A DNA stretch of 64,000 nucleotides from Paenibacillus sp. 481. Lineage in GTDB: Bacteria; Bacillota; Bacilli; Paenibacillales; Paenibacillaceae. The number at the start of each line of letters is the position of its first letter. Positions within the stretch are counted from its first letter, which is position 1. This document shows, in pieces, positions 39,314-47,373 of this stretch. The notes below the pieces were generated by a model, which had not been told where the DNA came from, searched no databases, and was given only the letters and a program-made list of their open reading frames with translations. The translations under genes were made by a program, and so were the position numbers. The stretch is from positions 4,853,501 through 4,917,500 of the forward strand of contig NZ_CP075175.1 of the NCBI RefSeq assembly GCF_021223605.1, in the 5' to 3' direction.

Positions 39314-42300
39314 TTACTTGGCAGCTTGCAACGATTGCAGCACACGGTACAGAATGACGGCAGCCTCAGCACGGGTTAAGGCGCCCTGTGGATTGAACGT
39401 GTAGTTGTGCGTGCCTTTAACGAAGCCGCTGTTTACAGCGTACGCGACGGCAGCTTGTGACGCAGCTGCTATAGAGTCCTTATCCTTAAAATTCAACGCT
39501 AAATGAGCTTTGGATAAGTCTGCTTTCAATGCTGTAGCCAATTGAACGACGACTTGCTCACGCGTTATCGCCTGTGCTGCACCAGCTTCTGTGCTGCGCT
39601 GCTCCCAAGTGACACCTGTGCCGAGTAAACGATCGAGCAGTGCGGCAAACTCCGCGACGGTCAGTTGGTCGTTCGGATGGAACATGTCTGCGTGATGCTT
39701 ACCGTTCAATAATTGATGGGCGGCGATGACCTCGATTTCTTTTTTCGCCCAGTGCGAAGCAATGTCCTTAAACGTGGTGCTTTGCACGGCTAATGTGTAA
39801 GCGCCCCATTGATTCGATTTGAAGCTAATGAAGCCAGCTTTGGCGTGATGCCCTGCTGCATGATACACCCACTTTGCGGATGGAGATTCGGAATAGACTC
39901 CGACTTTAGCGGAATCATGCTTCGTGCTATCCAGCTTGAGTGCAATTTGCAGCGGGGTGACGATATTTTGTTTTGCTCCGCGAATCGATAGGGCAGGTGA
40001 ACGCTGCTGTAAAGCTACGTTCTGTTGCGTAACGGTATCGCGGTTCAGGCTTTCTTTTTTGTCTTGCTGCTTCTTGATGTCGGTCACCGACAATGTAAAC
40101 AAGATGCCATCAAGGCCGCGTAATTCTGCAATAGCTGCGCTTGGCACGAGGATTTCAAACGACTCGCCGATAATAAGCAAGTCTCTTTGTGATTGCTCAA
40201 GCTGCTTAGCAAGGACTTTATCTAGACGGACTTCAACGTGACTATACGTATTGAATTTAACGGATGTGACGTCCAATTGTGCTTGTTTGGCGTCTTTGTT
40301 GCTAAGCTGCTTGCTTAACGCCGCAGCGTCTACAGCTAGCTTAGCCGTCGTCTTGCCGTCTTGCTTGGATTCCGTTAACGTCCCGGCAGTGCTTTTTATG
40401 CCGGTAGGGCTCGTTGGTGAAGTGCTTGGAGCAGGACTTGAAGACCCCGACGAGCCTGATCCTCCAGAGCCACCAGAGCCGCCAGAGCCAGATCCTGGGT
40501 CAGGACGTGGTTTAGGGTTGGGGTCCGGGCCTGGATTCGGTTTGGGTTTCGGATCTGGGTCTGGATTTGGCTTCGGATTTGGTGCGTCAGGTTTCTTCAC
40601 CGTAACCGTGGCCGCATCCCAATTCGTGATGGGTACAGCAAGCTGAGCGTCATCTTTTATTTCCACTTGTGATACGTCAAAGGTATACGCGCCTTCTGAT
40701 GCACTGGTAAAAGTGAACTGGGCAAGCGAGCCTTCGCCTTTGTAAGCGCTTTTGGTCAGGCTAATCTTGTAGTCCAGCCGCTTTTTGCCGTTCGCTAAGT
40801 CTGTTTCTACCGCGTGGGTAAGGAGTGGCTTTCCAGAATCGAATTGCTGCTGATACACAGCTAGCTGAACGCTGGGCTCCACTTTAGCTAACGTCAATTT
40901 TGCATCATACGTTAAGCTGAACTTCGCAGAGTACACCGCATCAGCTACAGAAAATTGGACGTTTACCCCAAAGGGATCGCCTGTCTTCACCTCTTTTTTC
41001 AATGCAACAGGTCCGACCTGTACTTTTGATGGATCATGAATGAACACTTGCGCGGGCTTCGTGGTGCCGTTACCTACAGAATCAAATACGTACAAGGCAT
41101 ATTTGTTCTGTTCCACTTTGCGCGGAGCTTCAATCGTGAAGCGACCAGCATCATCAATGATACCGTCGAATTGTCGGGACTCGCCCTCGAAATTGACGAT
41201 TACAGCAGTGCCAACGTACCGTCGTATCGGGTAACCTTGAAATAAATCGAGTAATAAATCGGAATCGATCGTACCTGAAATAATCACTTTTGACCGATCT
41301 TCGGGATGAATTCTAACGTGCGGAGTGTCTAAAGTGTAGGTAGGAGCTTGGCGATCTACAATTACGCTCGCCTCACCATCTTTAAACTTCTCCTTCGTAT
41401 TCCGTGACAAGGCAACCACATTATACTTTCCATCTAGAAGCTGCGTGGTCGTGCCATTTTTTTTAACAGTACCGTTCCAATCTCGGATCGTATAAGTGTC
41501 TGGCTCATGCGGCTTAGGTTCATCATACAGCGCACCCAGCTCCCCGTAGACTGCATGCTGGACAGAGATGCTCAGATCGTTGATTCGTTTTTTGAGTTGA
41601 AAGGAAATGTCTGCTGTGTCACCAACTCCATCACCATTCGGAGAAAAAATATTCGGGTACACCTGAAAGTCTGCAACAGGAGCAATCGTGTACTCGTCGC
41701 CAACATAGAGGCTAAAAGGAATGACAAGGGATTCGGCAAATACGTCGTCAAATCGTATAAATCCATCATAAACCCCGTTTTTCGTTCCCTTCGGAACGTT
41801 TAGCTCCACGCGTACGGTTTTCTCGTCTCCTGCTTCCAAGCGATAGTCGTATTCATCCGTGTGCAGCTTGATGCCGCCTTGGGGAGAAATAAACTGAATC
41901 TCCGCAGCAAATCCACGGGCTTCGTTGCCAACGTTCACGAGTGTAATCTCTCTTGTCACTTTACTACCTGCTAGCACATGACCGAAAGAAAGGCTACCCG
42001 TTTCATAATTAGTCAACTTGCGGCCATAAGTGGCCGAAGTGACAGACGGCACGAGCGCAAGCGTGTCTGCAAAGGTGGTATCTGCCAAATGGATGCGTCC
42101 AGCACCTTGCTCGGCAATGGAATAATATTTGCCGGCACGATTTTTAATCGGCTTGGCTTTGTTCATAAGCAGTGCTTTGATTTCTTCGGGTTGGAAGTAG
42201 AGGCCCTTCGCCTCTGCCTGATTAATAATTAAAGCTGCGGCACCAGCCACATGCGGGGCCGCCATGCTCGTCCCTTGTAGGTCAGCGTAAGCATTTTTAT

Positions 42301-43984
42301 AATCGTTGTCCCATGCAGGTACAGCAGAGCGAATTGCGACGCCAGGTGCGGCGATATCAGGCTTAATGTTGTAGTGAGGCAAAGAGGGGCCGCGTGAACT
42401 AAAGTCTGCAATCCGATCTTTTTCTTTAACTGAGTCAAATGTGATGGAGAGGGTACCTTTTTGCAGCTCTTTTTTCAATTGTTCACCAGCATCCAGCGAT
42501 ATGCCGTATGTAGGCGCATAAGTGCCTGGTCCACCTAAAGTGCCGTTTATCTCACCGTTAACATTGTTATGAATAATGACAGCAGCGGCACCTGCCGTGG
42601 TGGCGTTATTTGCTTTTTCTCTAAAGCTGAATTGCCCGCGTGAAATAAGCGCCAGCTTTCCTTTTACGTCTTTGCCTTCAAAATCTTTTGTCGTCCCTAA
42701 GCCTGCATACACGACTTCCAACTGTTTGCCTTTTCCAAGTGGTGGGGAGTAGGAGAAAATACTGGCGTAAATATTGCTTAAACCTTTGGCCTTGAATACG
42801 GGGGTTTGCAAAGGTGGAGTCGAGGCCCCAACTGAGATTGCTAGCTCCGCCGTACCTGGGCTGCCGACCGTAAATTCGTCGGGGCCTGAGTTGCCGTTCG
42901 CTACGACAACGGTGACGCCTGCTAGAGACGCGTTGTTTACCGCAATGGAAGTAGGGTAGTACTCGAAGTTTGAATTTGAGCCGAGTGATAAGTTAATTAC
43001 GTCTAGCTCGTCGATTACGGACTGCTCAATAGCGGCTATAATATCGGTCGTCCATCCGCTGCCGAAGGGCCCGAGTACACGATACGCGTACAAGTCAGCT
43101 TCTGGCGCGACACCGCGCACCCAGCCTGTAGGACTGTCTGATTGAGTGGGATCACCCCGTCCCACGATCGTACCGGCTACATGAGTGCCGTGATTCGTTT
43201 CGTAACCGGGAGGCTGGGCCGGATTTGGCCGCGTTTCCATCGGGTCAGCGTCCTTATCGACAAAGTCATATCCGCCTCGATAGGCCCCTTTTAAGCTCGG
43301 GTGATTATAATCTACACCTGTATCCAGCACGCCGACACGGATGCCTTTTCCTTTAAAGCCTAGCTTCCACAACTCTTCTGCTCCTATATGCTTAGAGCTT
43401 TCGTCCATGAATGGAGTCACCACATCAGATGGTGTGGCCGGCAATGCTTGGTACTGCTCATTGGGGTATACCGCCTTGACGCCTGCTATCTGAAGTAACT
43501 TATCGATCTGGTTCCCACGAATTTTAATAGCAAAACCGTTAAACACTTGCGAATATTCTCGCTCAATTTGCGCATGGATTTGATTGCTTAGCGCTTCCTT
43601 GAAGCTTTTGTGTTCGACCCGTACTTGCTCGACATAGCTGGTGATTTCCGCAGCTCGATTTTGCTGTACCTTGCCTTTATGTTTGGTACTCGTTTCAGCT
43701 TTAGCTTGCGCCTCGAACACTTTGACAGGTTCGCGCTGTAGTTCAACGATAACCGTTACGAAGTCGTTACTGTCTGAAGTAGGAACATAGTTTTTAGGTG
43801 CGTGTGACGGAAGCTGGTTTAAGGGTTGAAGTGGGTTGTGTAGTTTGAATTTGGCCTCGGAAAGGGGAAGGGATACGACTGAGACCGCTGGTTCGGCAGA
43901 AGCGAGTGCAGGGAAGAGTAGGCTGACCATTAAGGTGGTGCTTAATAATAGAGCGAGTGATTTTCGGAATGTTGGAGTTCTCAA
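39314..43984 (-). CDS. Cell-surface subtilisin-like serine protease with PA, cohesin-like and SLH domains
   Basis: A 1556-residue exported Vpr-type S8 protease. TTG start, 7 nt after AAGGAGG. Domains: signal peptide (to about residue 30), I9 propeptide (~55-170), catalytic Asp in GVLDTGVDYNHP (~220), His in NHGTHVAGT (~268), a protease-associated insert (~390-470), catalytic Ser in GTSMAAPHVAGA (~573). After the catalytic core come beta-sandwich (Fn3-like) domains, then a cohesin-like segment (~1010-1125: GDPFGVNVQFSVADAVYSAK, SLTYDAKLTLAKVE). Next is a Pro/Asp/Lys then Gly/Ser linker (~1130-1190), an unassigned domain, and SLH repeats from ~1400 (FKDIASHWAKKEIEVIAAHQLL, and a last one with AEAAVILYRVL). 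The SLH repeats should bind pyruvylated wall polymer. All triad residues are present, so it should be active at the cell surface. Confidence 0.94.
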   Translation of the reverse strand: MRTPTFRKSLALLLSTTLMVSLLFPALASAEPAVSVVSLPLSEAKFKLHNPLQPLNQLPSHAPKNYVPTSDSNDFVTVIVELQREPVKVFEAQAKAETSTKHKGKVQQNRAAEITSYVEQVRVEHKSFKEALSNQIHAQIEREYSQVFNGFAIKIRGNQIDKLLQIAGVKAVYPNEQYQALPATPSDVVTPFMDESSKHIGAEELWKLGFKGKGIRVGVLDTGVDYNHPSLKGAYRGGYDFVDKDADPMETRPNPAQPPGYETNHGTHVAGTIVGRGDPTQSDSPTGWVRGVAPEADLYAYRVLGPFGSGWTTDIIAAIEQSVIDELDVINLSLGSNSNFEYYPTSIAVNNASLAGVTVVVANGNSGPDEFTVGSPGTAELAISVGASTPPLQTPVFKAKGLSNIYASIFSYSPPLGKGKQLEVVYAGLGTTKDFEGKDVKGKLALISRGQFSFREKANNATTAGAAAVIIHNNVNGEINGTLGGPGTYAPTYGISLDAGEQLKKELQKGTLSITFDSVKEKDRIADFSSRGPSLPHYNIKPDIAAPGVAIRSAVPAWDNDYKNAYADLQGTSMAAPHVAGAAALIINQAEAKGLYFQPEEIKALLMNKAKPIKNRAGKYYSIAEQGAGRIHLADTTFADTLALVPSVTSATYGRKLTNYETGSLSFGHVLAGSKVTREITLVNVGNEARGFAAEIQFISPQGGIKLHTDEYDYRLEAGDEKTVRVELNVPKGTKNGVYDGFIRFDDVFAESLVIPFSLYVGDEYTIAPVADFQVYPNIFSPNGDGVGDTADISFQLKKRINDLSISVQHAVYGELGALYDEPKPHEPDTYTIRDWNGTVKKNGTTTQLLDGKYNVVALSRNTKEKFKDGEASVIVDRQAPTYTLDTPHVRIHPEDRSKVIISGTIDSDLLLDLFQGYPIRRYVGTAVIVNFEGESRQFDGIIDDAGRFTIEAPRKVEQNKYALYVFDSVGNGTTKPAQVFIHDPSKVQVGPVALKKEVKTGDPFGVNVQFSVADAVYSAKFSLTYDAKLTLAKVEPSVQLAVYQQQFDSGKPLLTHAVETDLANGKKRLDYKISLTKSAYKGEGSLAQFTFTSASEGAYTFDVSQVEIKDDAQLAVPITNWDAATVTVKKPDAPNPKPNPDPDPKPKPNPGPDPNPKPRPDPGSGSGGSGGSGGSGSSGSSSPAPSTSPTSPTGIKSTAGTLTESKQDGKTTAKLAVDAAALSKQLSNKDAKQAQLDVTSVKFNTYSHVEVRLDKVLAKQLEQSQRDLLIIGESFEILVPSAAIAELRGLDGILFTLSVTDIKKQQDKKESLNRDTVTQQNVALQQRSPALSIRGAKQNIVTPLQIALKLDSTKHDSAKVGVYSESPSAKWVYHAAGHHAKAGFISFKSNQWGAYTLAVQSTTFKDIASHWAKKEIEVIAAHQLLNGKHHADMFHPNDQLTVAEFAALLDRLLGTGVTWEQRSTEAGAAQAITREQVVVQLATALKADLSKAHLALNFKDKDSIAAASQAAVAYAVNSGFVKGTHNYTFNPQGALTRAEAAVILYRVLQSLQAAK

Positions 43985-44386
43985 GCTGTAGCCTCCTTAT
44001 TTATGGATGTTATGGCTAGAGCACGTGCAACGCAATGTCTGGTGTACGCCGATAAAAAACGTGTAAACCTCCTTTCTGATACATGTCGAGATAACCAATT
44101 AATACCAAGGTCGTACACATACCTATTTTACTTCTGAATGGGGAGCGCGGGTATAAGCATATATGCCTATTTTCATGTCGGAAAAAGAGGGAGATTTTTT
44201 AGCATATTTCGCAAAAAAATGTAGCTCTGTTGCACAAATATTTTGACGGCGCTTAAACCTCAAATCCATGTAAACTTAGTAGGGAACGATTGTTCAACAT
44301 TGGATGAAGATGAAATGGAGGTGTTGTGAAAGAGAAGACATGATGTGGATCGGCACACGATATCATTTGAATGGGAGGGGATTTAT
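43985..44386. other. Divergent intergenic region between protease and isochorismatase-like genes
   Basis: About 400 bases carrying both promoters. The only distinct motif seen is GAACGATTGTTC (44284-44295), a palindrome-like GAAC-N4-GTTC resembling a weak LexA box. A very short open frame (GTG-AAA-GAG-AAG-ACA-stop, from 44328) has a good ribosome site, but its meaning is unclear. Confidence 0.4.
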
Positions 44387-45688
44387 GTGCAAGGGTTCAA
44401 ATTAAAGGTAAGGCTGTTGTTAAGTATGCTCGTGGTGATGAGCTTGTTAGGTAGCACATTCATGGGAACTAGCTATGCTGCGCCATCTGCGGCTACACAT
44501 GGCGATCATCAGAAAAAAGACCGCGACGATAACGATGAAATCGGATTTCTACTCATTGATTTTCAGCAGTACTGGTGGAATCGAGCAGCAAATCCGGATA
44601 AGCAGGCAATCGCTGCACGCGGCGAGGCTTTTATTAAGTTAGCGAAGGCGCAAAAACTGCCGATGTGGATTACGTATGAAGCATCGAAAGAAGGGGAATT
44701 TGGCTTGCCGAAAGCGTTGAAGGATGCTGCTAAAGGAATACCGGAATATGTGAAAATGTATTTTAATTCTGTTGCCCACGCAGATTTTGCTAAACAGATC
44801 CGCGACTCGGGCATCGAGCAAGTTGTGCTGGCAGGAGCGGAAACAGATGTGTGTGTGGCGCAAACGGCTTTAGGTTTGGTTGAAATGGGACTGGATGTGT
44901 ACCTTCTCAAGGACACGGTATTTTCAACCGAGGCTAATGTGGCACCGGCTTTGAAACGTCTGGAGCAGGCGGGCGTAAAGTTGATTACGTTTGATTATTT
45001 GCAGAAATCGCTCGCTGCCGATGCGGAGCTTAAGCCTCAACAGCAGCCGAGCGTGAAGCCGCTGGATGAGGTGGTGAAGTATCGTAAGCCGGGTGATATT
45101 GGCACGATCGTTGTGAACTATCAGCAAGCGCGGGTTGATGCAGCCCAGCCTAAAAATAAAGCAGCGATCATTGCGCGGATGCAACAAATGTATCTTGCTT
45201 TGGACATCTACGGTATTAGCCGGTTCTACATGGTCAATGATCATAACTTGGCTAAGCAAACACCTGCTAATCATGAATACCCGTTGAATAGAAGCGAATA
45301 TACGAAAACGGGGAGTGAGTTGGACCAAATAGCAGGTCTGAAAAAGAAGCTCAAAGCGGACGGAATACAAATTGTGGCGTTATCGGGGGTGATGACTGCT
45401 GAAGAACTGCAACGTTTGGCACTCGATTTGCGCGAAGAGGACTTTGACGTGTATGTGCTAGAAGACGCGCTGCTGTCGCCTGATGCGAATGTGCATAAGA
45501 CCCAACAAGCGCTGTATGATCAAGGGGTTATTCCCATGACGTACAAAATGATGAGCTATGAACTGTGGGAAAATGTATACCCGTTTGATCAGCGTGATCA
45601 ATCCAAATGGAATAAGAAGAAGTTGAAAGATGCTGTAGCGCGTAAATTGGTGCAAGCGGTAGAAATATTGCCACCAATTAAGCCTTAA
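44387..45688 (+). CDS. Exported protein with two tandem isochorismatase-like (cysteine hydrolase) domains
   Basis: A 433-residue protein. The GTG at 44387 is preferred because GGGAGGGG lies 6 nt upstream; the frame is open further upstream without a ribosome site. The N-terminal signal peptide (LKVRLLLSMLVVMSLLG... ending SYAAPS) predicts export. Domain 1 (~45-210) has the cysteine-hydrolase plan: Asp in FLLIDFQQYWW, a Lys candidate in YVKMYFNSVAHADF, and Cys in AGAETDVCVAQTAL followed by GLDVYLLKDTVFST. Domain 2 (~225-400) repeats the fold (IGTIVVNYQQARVD, VALSGVMTAEELQRLAL, FDVYVLEDALLSPD), but the Asp and the nucleophilic Cys are missing. The second half therefore looks catalytically dead. 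The substrate is unknown; the family hydrolyses isochorismate, nicotinamide or carbamoyl compounds. Confidence 0.86.
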   Translation: MQGFKLKVRLLLSMLVVMSLLGSTFMGTSYAAPSAATHGDHQKKDRDDNDEIGFLLIDFQQYWWNRAANPDKQAIAARGEAFIKLAKAQKLPMWITYEASKEGEFGLPKALKDAAKGIPEYVKMYFNSVAHADFAKQIRDSGIEQVVLAGAETDVCVAQTALGLVEMGLDVYLLKDTVFSTEANVAPALKRLEQAGVKLITFDYLQKSLAADAELKPQQQPSVKPLDEVVKYRKPGDIGTIVVNYQQARVDAAQPKNKAAIIARMQQMYLALDIYGISRFYMVNDHNLAKQTPANHEYPLNRSEYTKTGSELDQIAGLKKKLKADGIQIVALSGVMTAEELQRLALDLREEDFDVYVLEDALLSPDANVHKTQQALYDQGVIPMTYKMMSYELWENVYPFDQRDQSKWNKKKLKDAVARKLVQAVEILPPIKP

Positions 45689-45713
45689 CGGTTGTGAATT
45701 GAAACAGAACAAT

Positions 45714-45760
45714 GAAGAAGCCGTCAGTTCCACGTTAACCGTGGGTTTGACGGCTTCTTC
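45714..45760 (+). terminator. Strong terminator after the isochorismatase-like gene
   Basis: GAAGAAGCCGTCA and TGACGGCTTCTTC form a 13-bp stem, with a further CCACG/CGTGG stem inside the loop. It is followed by TGTCTTGTTG and lies 26 bases past the stop codon. Confidence 0.85.
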
Positions 45761-45841
45761 TGTCTTGTTGAATTACTATATTACTGCTTTATTGTATTGC
45801 GTACACACTACGTACACGCTTCTTTACCGCTTTACTTCCTT

Positions 45842-46057
45842 GCTTCTACGTTACGCTACGCTTCTACGTTACGCTACGCTTCTACGTTACGCTACGCTTC
45901 TACGTTACGCTACGCTTCTACGTTACGCTACGCTTCTACGTTACGCTACGCTTCTACGTTACGCTACGCTTCTACGTTACGCTACGCTTCTACGTTACGC
46001 TACGCTTCTACGTTACGCTACGCTTCTACGTTACACTAAGCTTCTATGCTATACTAC
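45842..46057. repeat. 18-bp tandem repeat array, about 12 units
   Basis: Ten identical copies of GCTTCTACGTTACGCTAC (45842-46021) are followed by two degenerate copies (46022-46057). The last degenerate unit supplies the stop codon of the minus-strand gene at 46054, and the adjacent GCTTCG supplies its last codons. The plus-strand frames stay open through the array simply because 18 is a multiple of three. Confidence 0.97.
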
Positions 46058-46374
46058 GCTTCGCTCGTCTTATTACGCAGCTTGCGTGCATCCATAAGTT
46101 CAGTTACGACGAAAGCGAGTTCGTCGTTACCGAATAAACCAAGCACACCTAGCAATGTTTCATCGGGAATTTCACCCGCTTCTTGCTTCGGAACCGTTAG
46201 CTCAATCGCTTGCTGCAACGCATGATTAGCAGCTTGCTTCGGGTAAGCCTTATGATACACATCAGCCGGATCAAGGCCGTGATTGACACACCATTGAGCA
46301 AACACAAGTATCATCATACTTTCATCTCGTTCGTAATTGCGAATAATTTGCTCTTCTAGTTCCTTTGAATTCAT
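46054..46374 (-). CDS. Small conserved-looking cytosolic protein, function unknown
   Basis: A 106-residue soluble, acidic, mostly helical protein. ATG after AAGGAGAATTTTCA. Notable segments are the N-terminal ELEEQIIRNYERDESMMILVFAQWCVNHGLDP and the C-terminal GNDELAFVVTELMDARK. No family is recognised, and there is no signal peptide or membrane segment. Its last codons and stop lie at the edge of the 18-bp repeat array, so array growth or loss could alter its C-terminus. It is divergent from the IF-3-like gene, with 60 bases between the starts. Confidence 0.75.
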   Translation of the reverse strand: MNSKELEEQIIRNYERDESMMILVFAQWCVNHGLDPADVYHKAYPKQAANHALQQAIELTVPKQEAGEIPDETLLGVLGLFGNDELAFVVTELMDARKLRNKTSEA

Positions 46375-46437
46375 TGAAAATTCTCCTTACAGCAGGTAAT
46401 ATGAGTTCATTATAACGAATTTTTAGGGGTGTCCTCA

Positions 46438-46911
46438 ATGATTATAAATGAAAAGATTAAAGCAGCAGAAATACATCTAACCGGAGTGGACGGTGAAGAT
46501 TTAGGAATAGTCTCTACGGCTGAGGCACTTGCGATGGCCAAGCAGCTCAAAGTAGACCTCGTTTGCACGTCGATGATGAGCAGCCCGCCACCGTGCAAAC
46601 TTGTCGGTGCAAGTAAGGCCAAGCAGGAAGCGCAGCAAGCTCGCAAGCGCGAGCAGCCGGGGAAAGTGAAAGAAATTCGCTTAACGCCACATATCGAGGA
46701 ACATGATTATGAGACGAAAAAGCAGCAAATCGAGCGTATCCTTAAATCGGGTGACTCTGTTCAACTTGTCGTGCGTGTTTCAGGCAAGGAAGGGGAAAAA
46801 GCGAAGCAGCTGCTTGAGGAATTACTCCGTGATCTAGCAGCCGTTGGACGTAAGCAGTCTGGCATTCAAGTAAGCGGCAAGCAAGCAGCCGTGCAAGTGA
46901 ATCCGTTGTAA
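46438..46911 (+). CDS. Divergent translation initiation factor IF-3 paralogue
   Basis: A 157-residue IF-3 homologue. The ATG at 46438 follows AGGGG by 8 nt (GTG at 46429 is in frame but lacks spacing). The N-terminal domain begins IINEKIKAAEIHLTGVDGEDLG as in true IF-3, and PPPCKL matches the PPVCR-type turn. The C-terminal domain keeps VKEIRLTPHIEEHDYETK and GDSVQLVVRVSG. The usual MDYGK(Y/F) linker motif is replaced by VGASKAK, and the conserved R-G-R/K-E-(x)-T/A-H segment is replaced by SGKEGEKA. No rpmI-rplT genes follow, so this is a stand-alone second copy rather than the housekeeping infC. A role in ribosome binding under special conditions is inference. Confidence 0.88.
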   Translation: MIINEKIKAAEIHLTGVDGEDLGIVSTAEALAMAKQLKVDLVCTSMMSSPPPCKLVGASKAKQEAQQARKREQPGKVKEIRLTPHIEEHDYETKKQQIERILKSGDSVQLVVRVSGKEGEKAKQLLEELLRDLAAVGRKQSGIQVSGKQAAVQVNPL

Positions 46912-46982
46912 CGCGTGGCTAAGTAAGGCTAACAGCATATGAACAGATAAAGAGCAGGCGCATAGCACTCTTTTGTTGAGAG

Positions 46983-47009
46983 AGTTCCCCTTTTGTACAA
47001 AGGGGAACT
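46983..47009 (+). terminator. Terminator after the IF-3-like gene
   Basis: AGTTCCCCTTT pairs with AAAGGGGAACT around a TGTAC loop, followed by TTCTGC, about 70 bases after the stop codon. Confidence 0.8.
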
Positions 47010-47141
47010 TTCTGCGTTGCTACGAGTGAAATTAGTTTAGCGCAGGGAGGGTATGAAAAATATGAAATGCCTGCAATAGTGCATTTATTTTCAGCCATTC
47101 GTGCTCGAATGTTAAAATAAGTGCAACTGTGCCTCCTCTCC

Positions 47142-47325
47142 TAACGGTCGCCACAGTTGTTATTTCAGCGAATATGAAACAATTCCAAATGTAACGGTTA
47201 TGAGGGCGCTTATTACGATGAAAACAGCTGAATTTTGAATGAAATGGGAGCAATAAGCTCACCCATAACCGTTAGAAATCAAAACGAGGTAAATCTGGCG
47301 ATATAGCCACTATGGCAACCGTTAA
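47142..47325. repeat. Non-coding element with alternating AACGGT motifs and a 22-bp inverted repeat
   Basis: Four copies of (T)AACGGT(T) occur: forward at 47142 and 47192, reverse at 47266 and 47317. The middle pair forms arms of 22 bp with three mismatches (47193-47214 and 47252-47273). A second pair, CAACTGTG/CACAGTTG with flanking AAATAA/TTATTT, lies at about 47114-47165. No coding frame fits. It may be an interspersed palindromic repeat or a structured RNA. Confidence 0.65.
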
Positions 47326-47373
47326 GAACTAACTTTGCTTCCTCGACAGCCTAGGTAGGCATAAGCACAGGGC

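Noticed and set aside
40251..40646. Gly/Pro-rich plus-strand open frame opposite the subtilase linker
   Set aside because: It is the antisense of the Pro/Gly/Ser linker and SLH-side region of a clearly coding gene.
44328..44345. Five-codon leader frame (GTG start) with a good ribosome site before the isochorismatase-like gene
   Set aside because: Too short to support as a gene or attenuator; no alternative hairpins were found around it.
45699..46097. Open frame on the plus strand rich in LLRYAT repeats
   Set aside because: It begins inside the terminator of the previous gene, lacks a ribosome site, and stays open only because the 18-bp repeat unit is a multiple of three.
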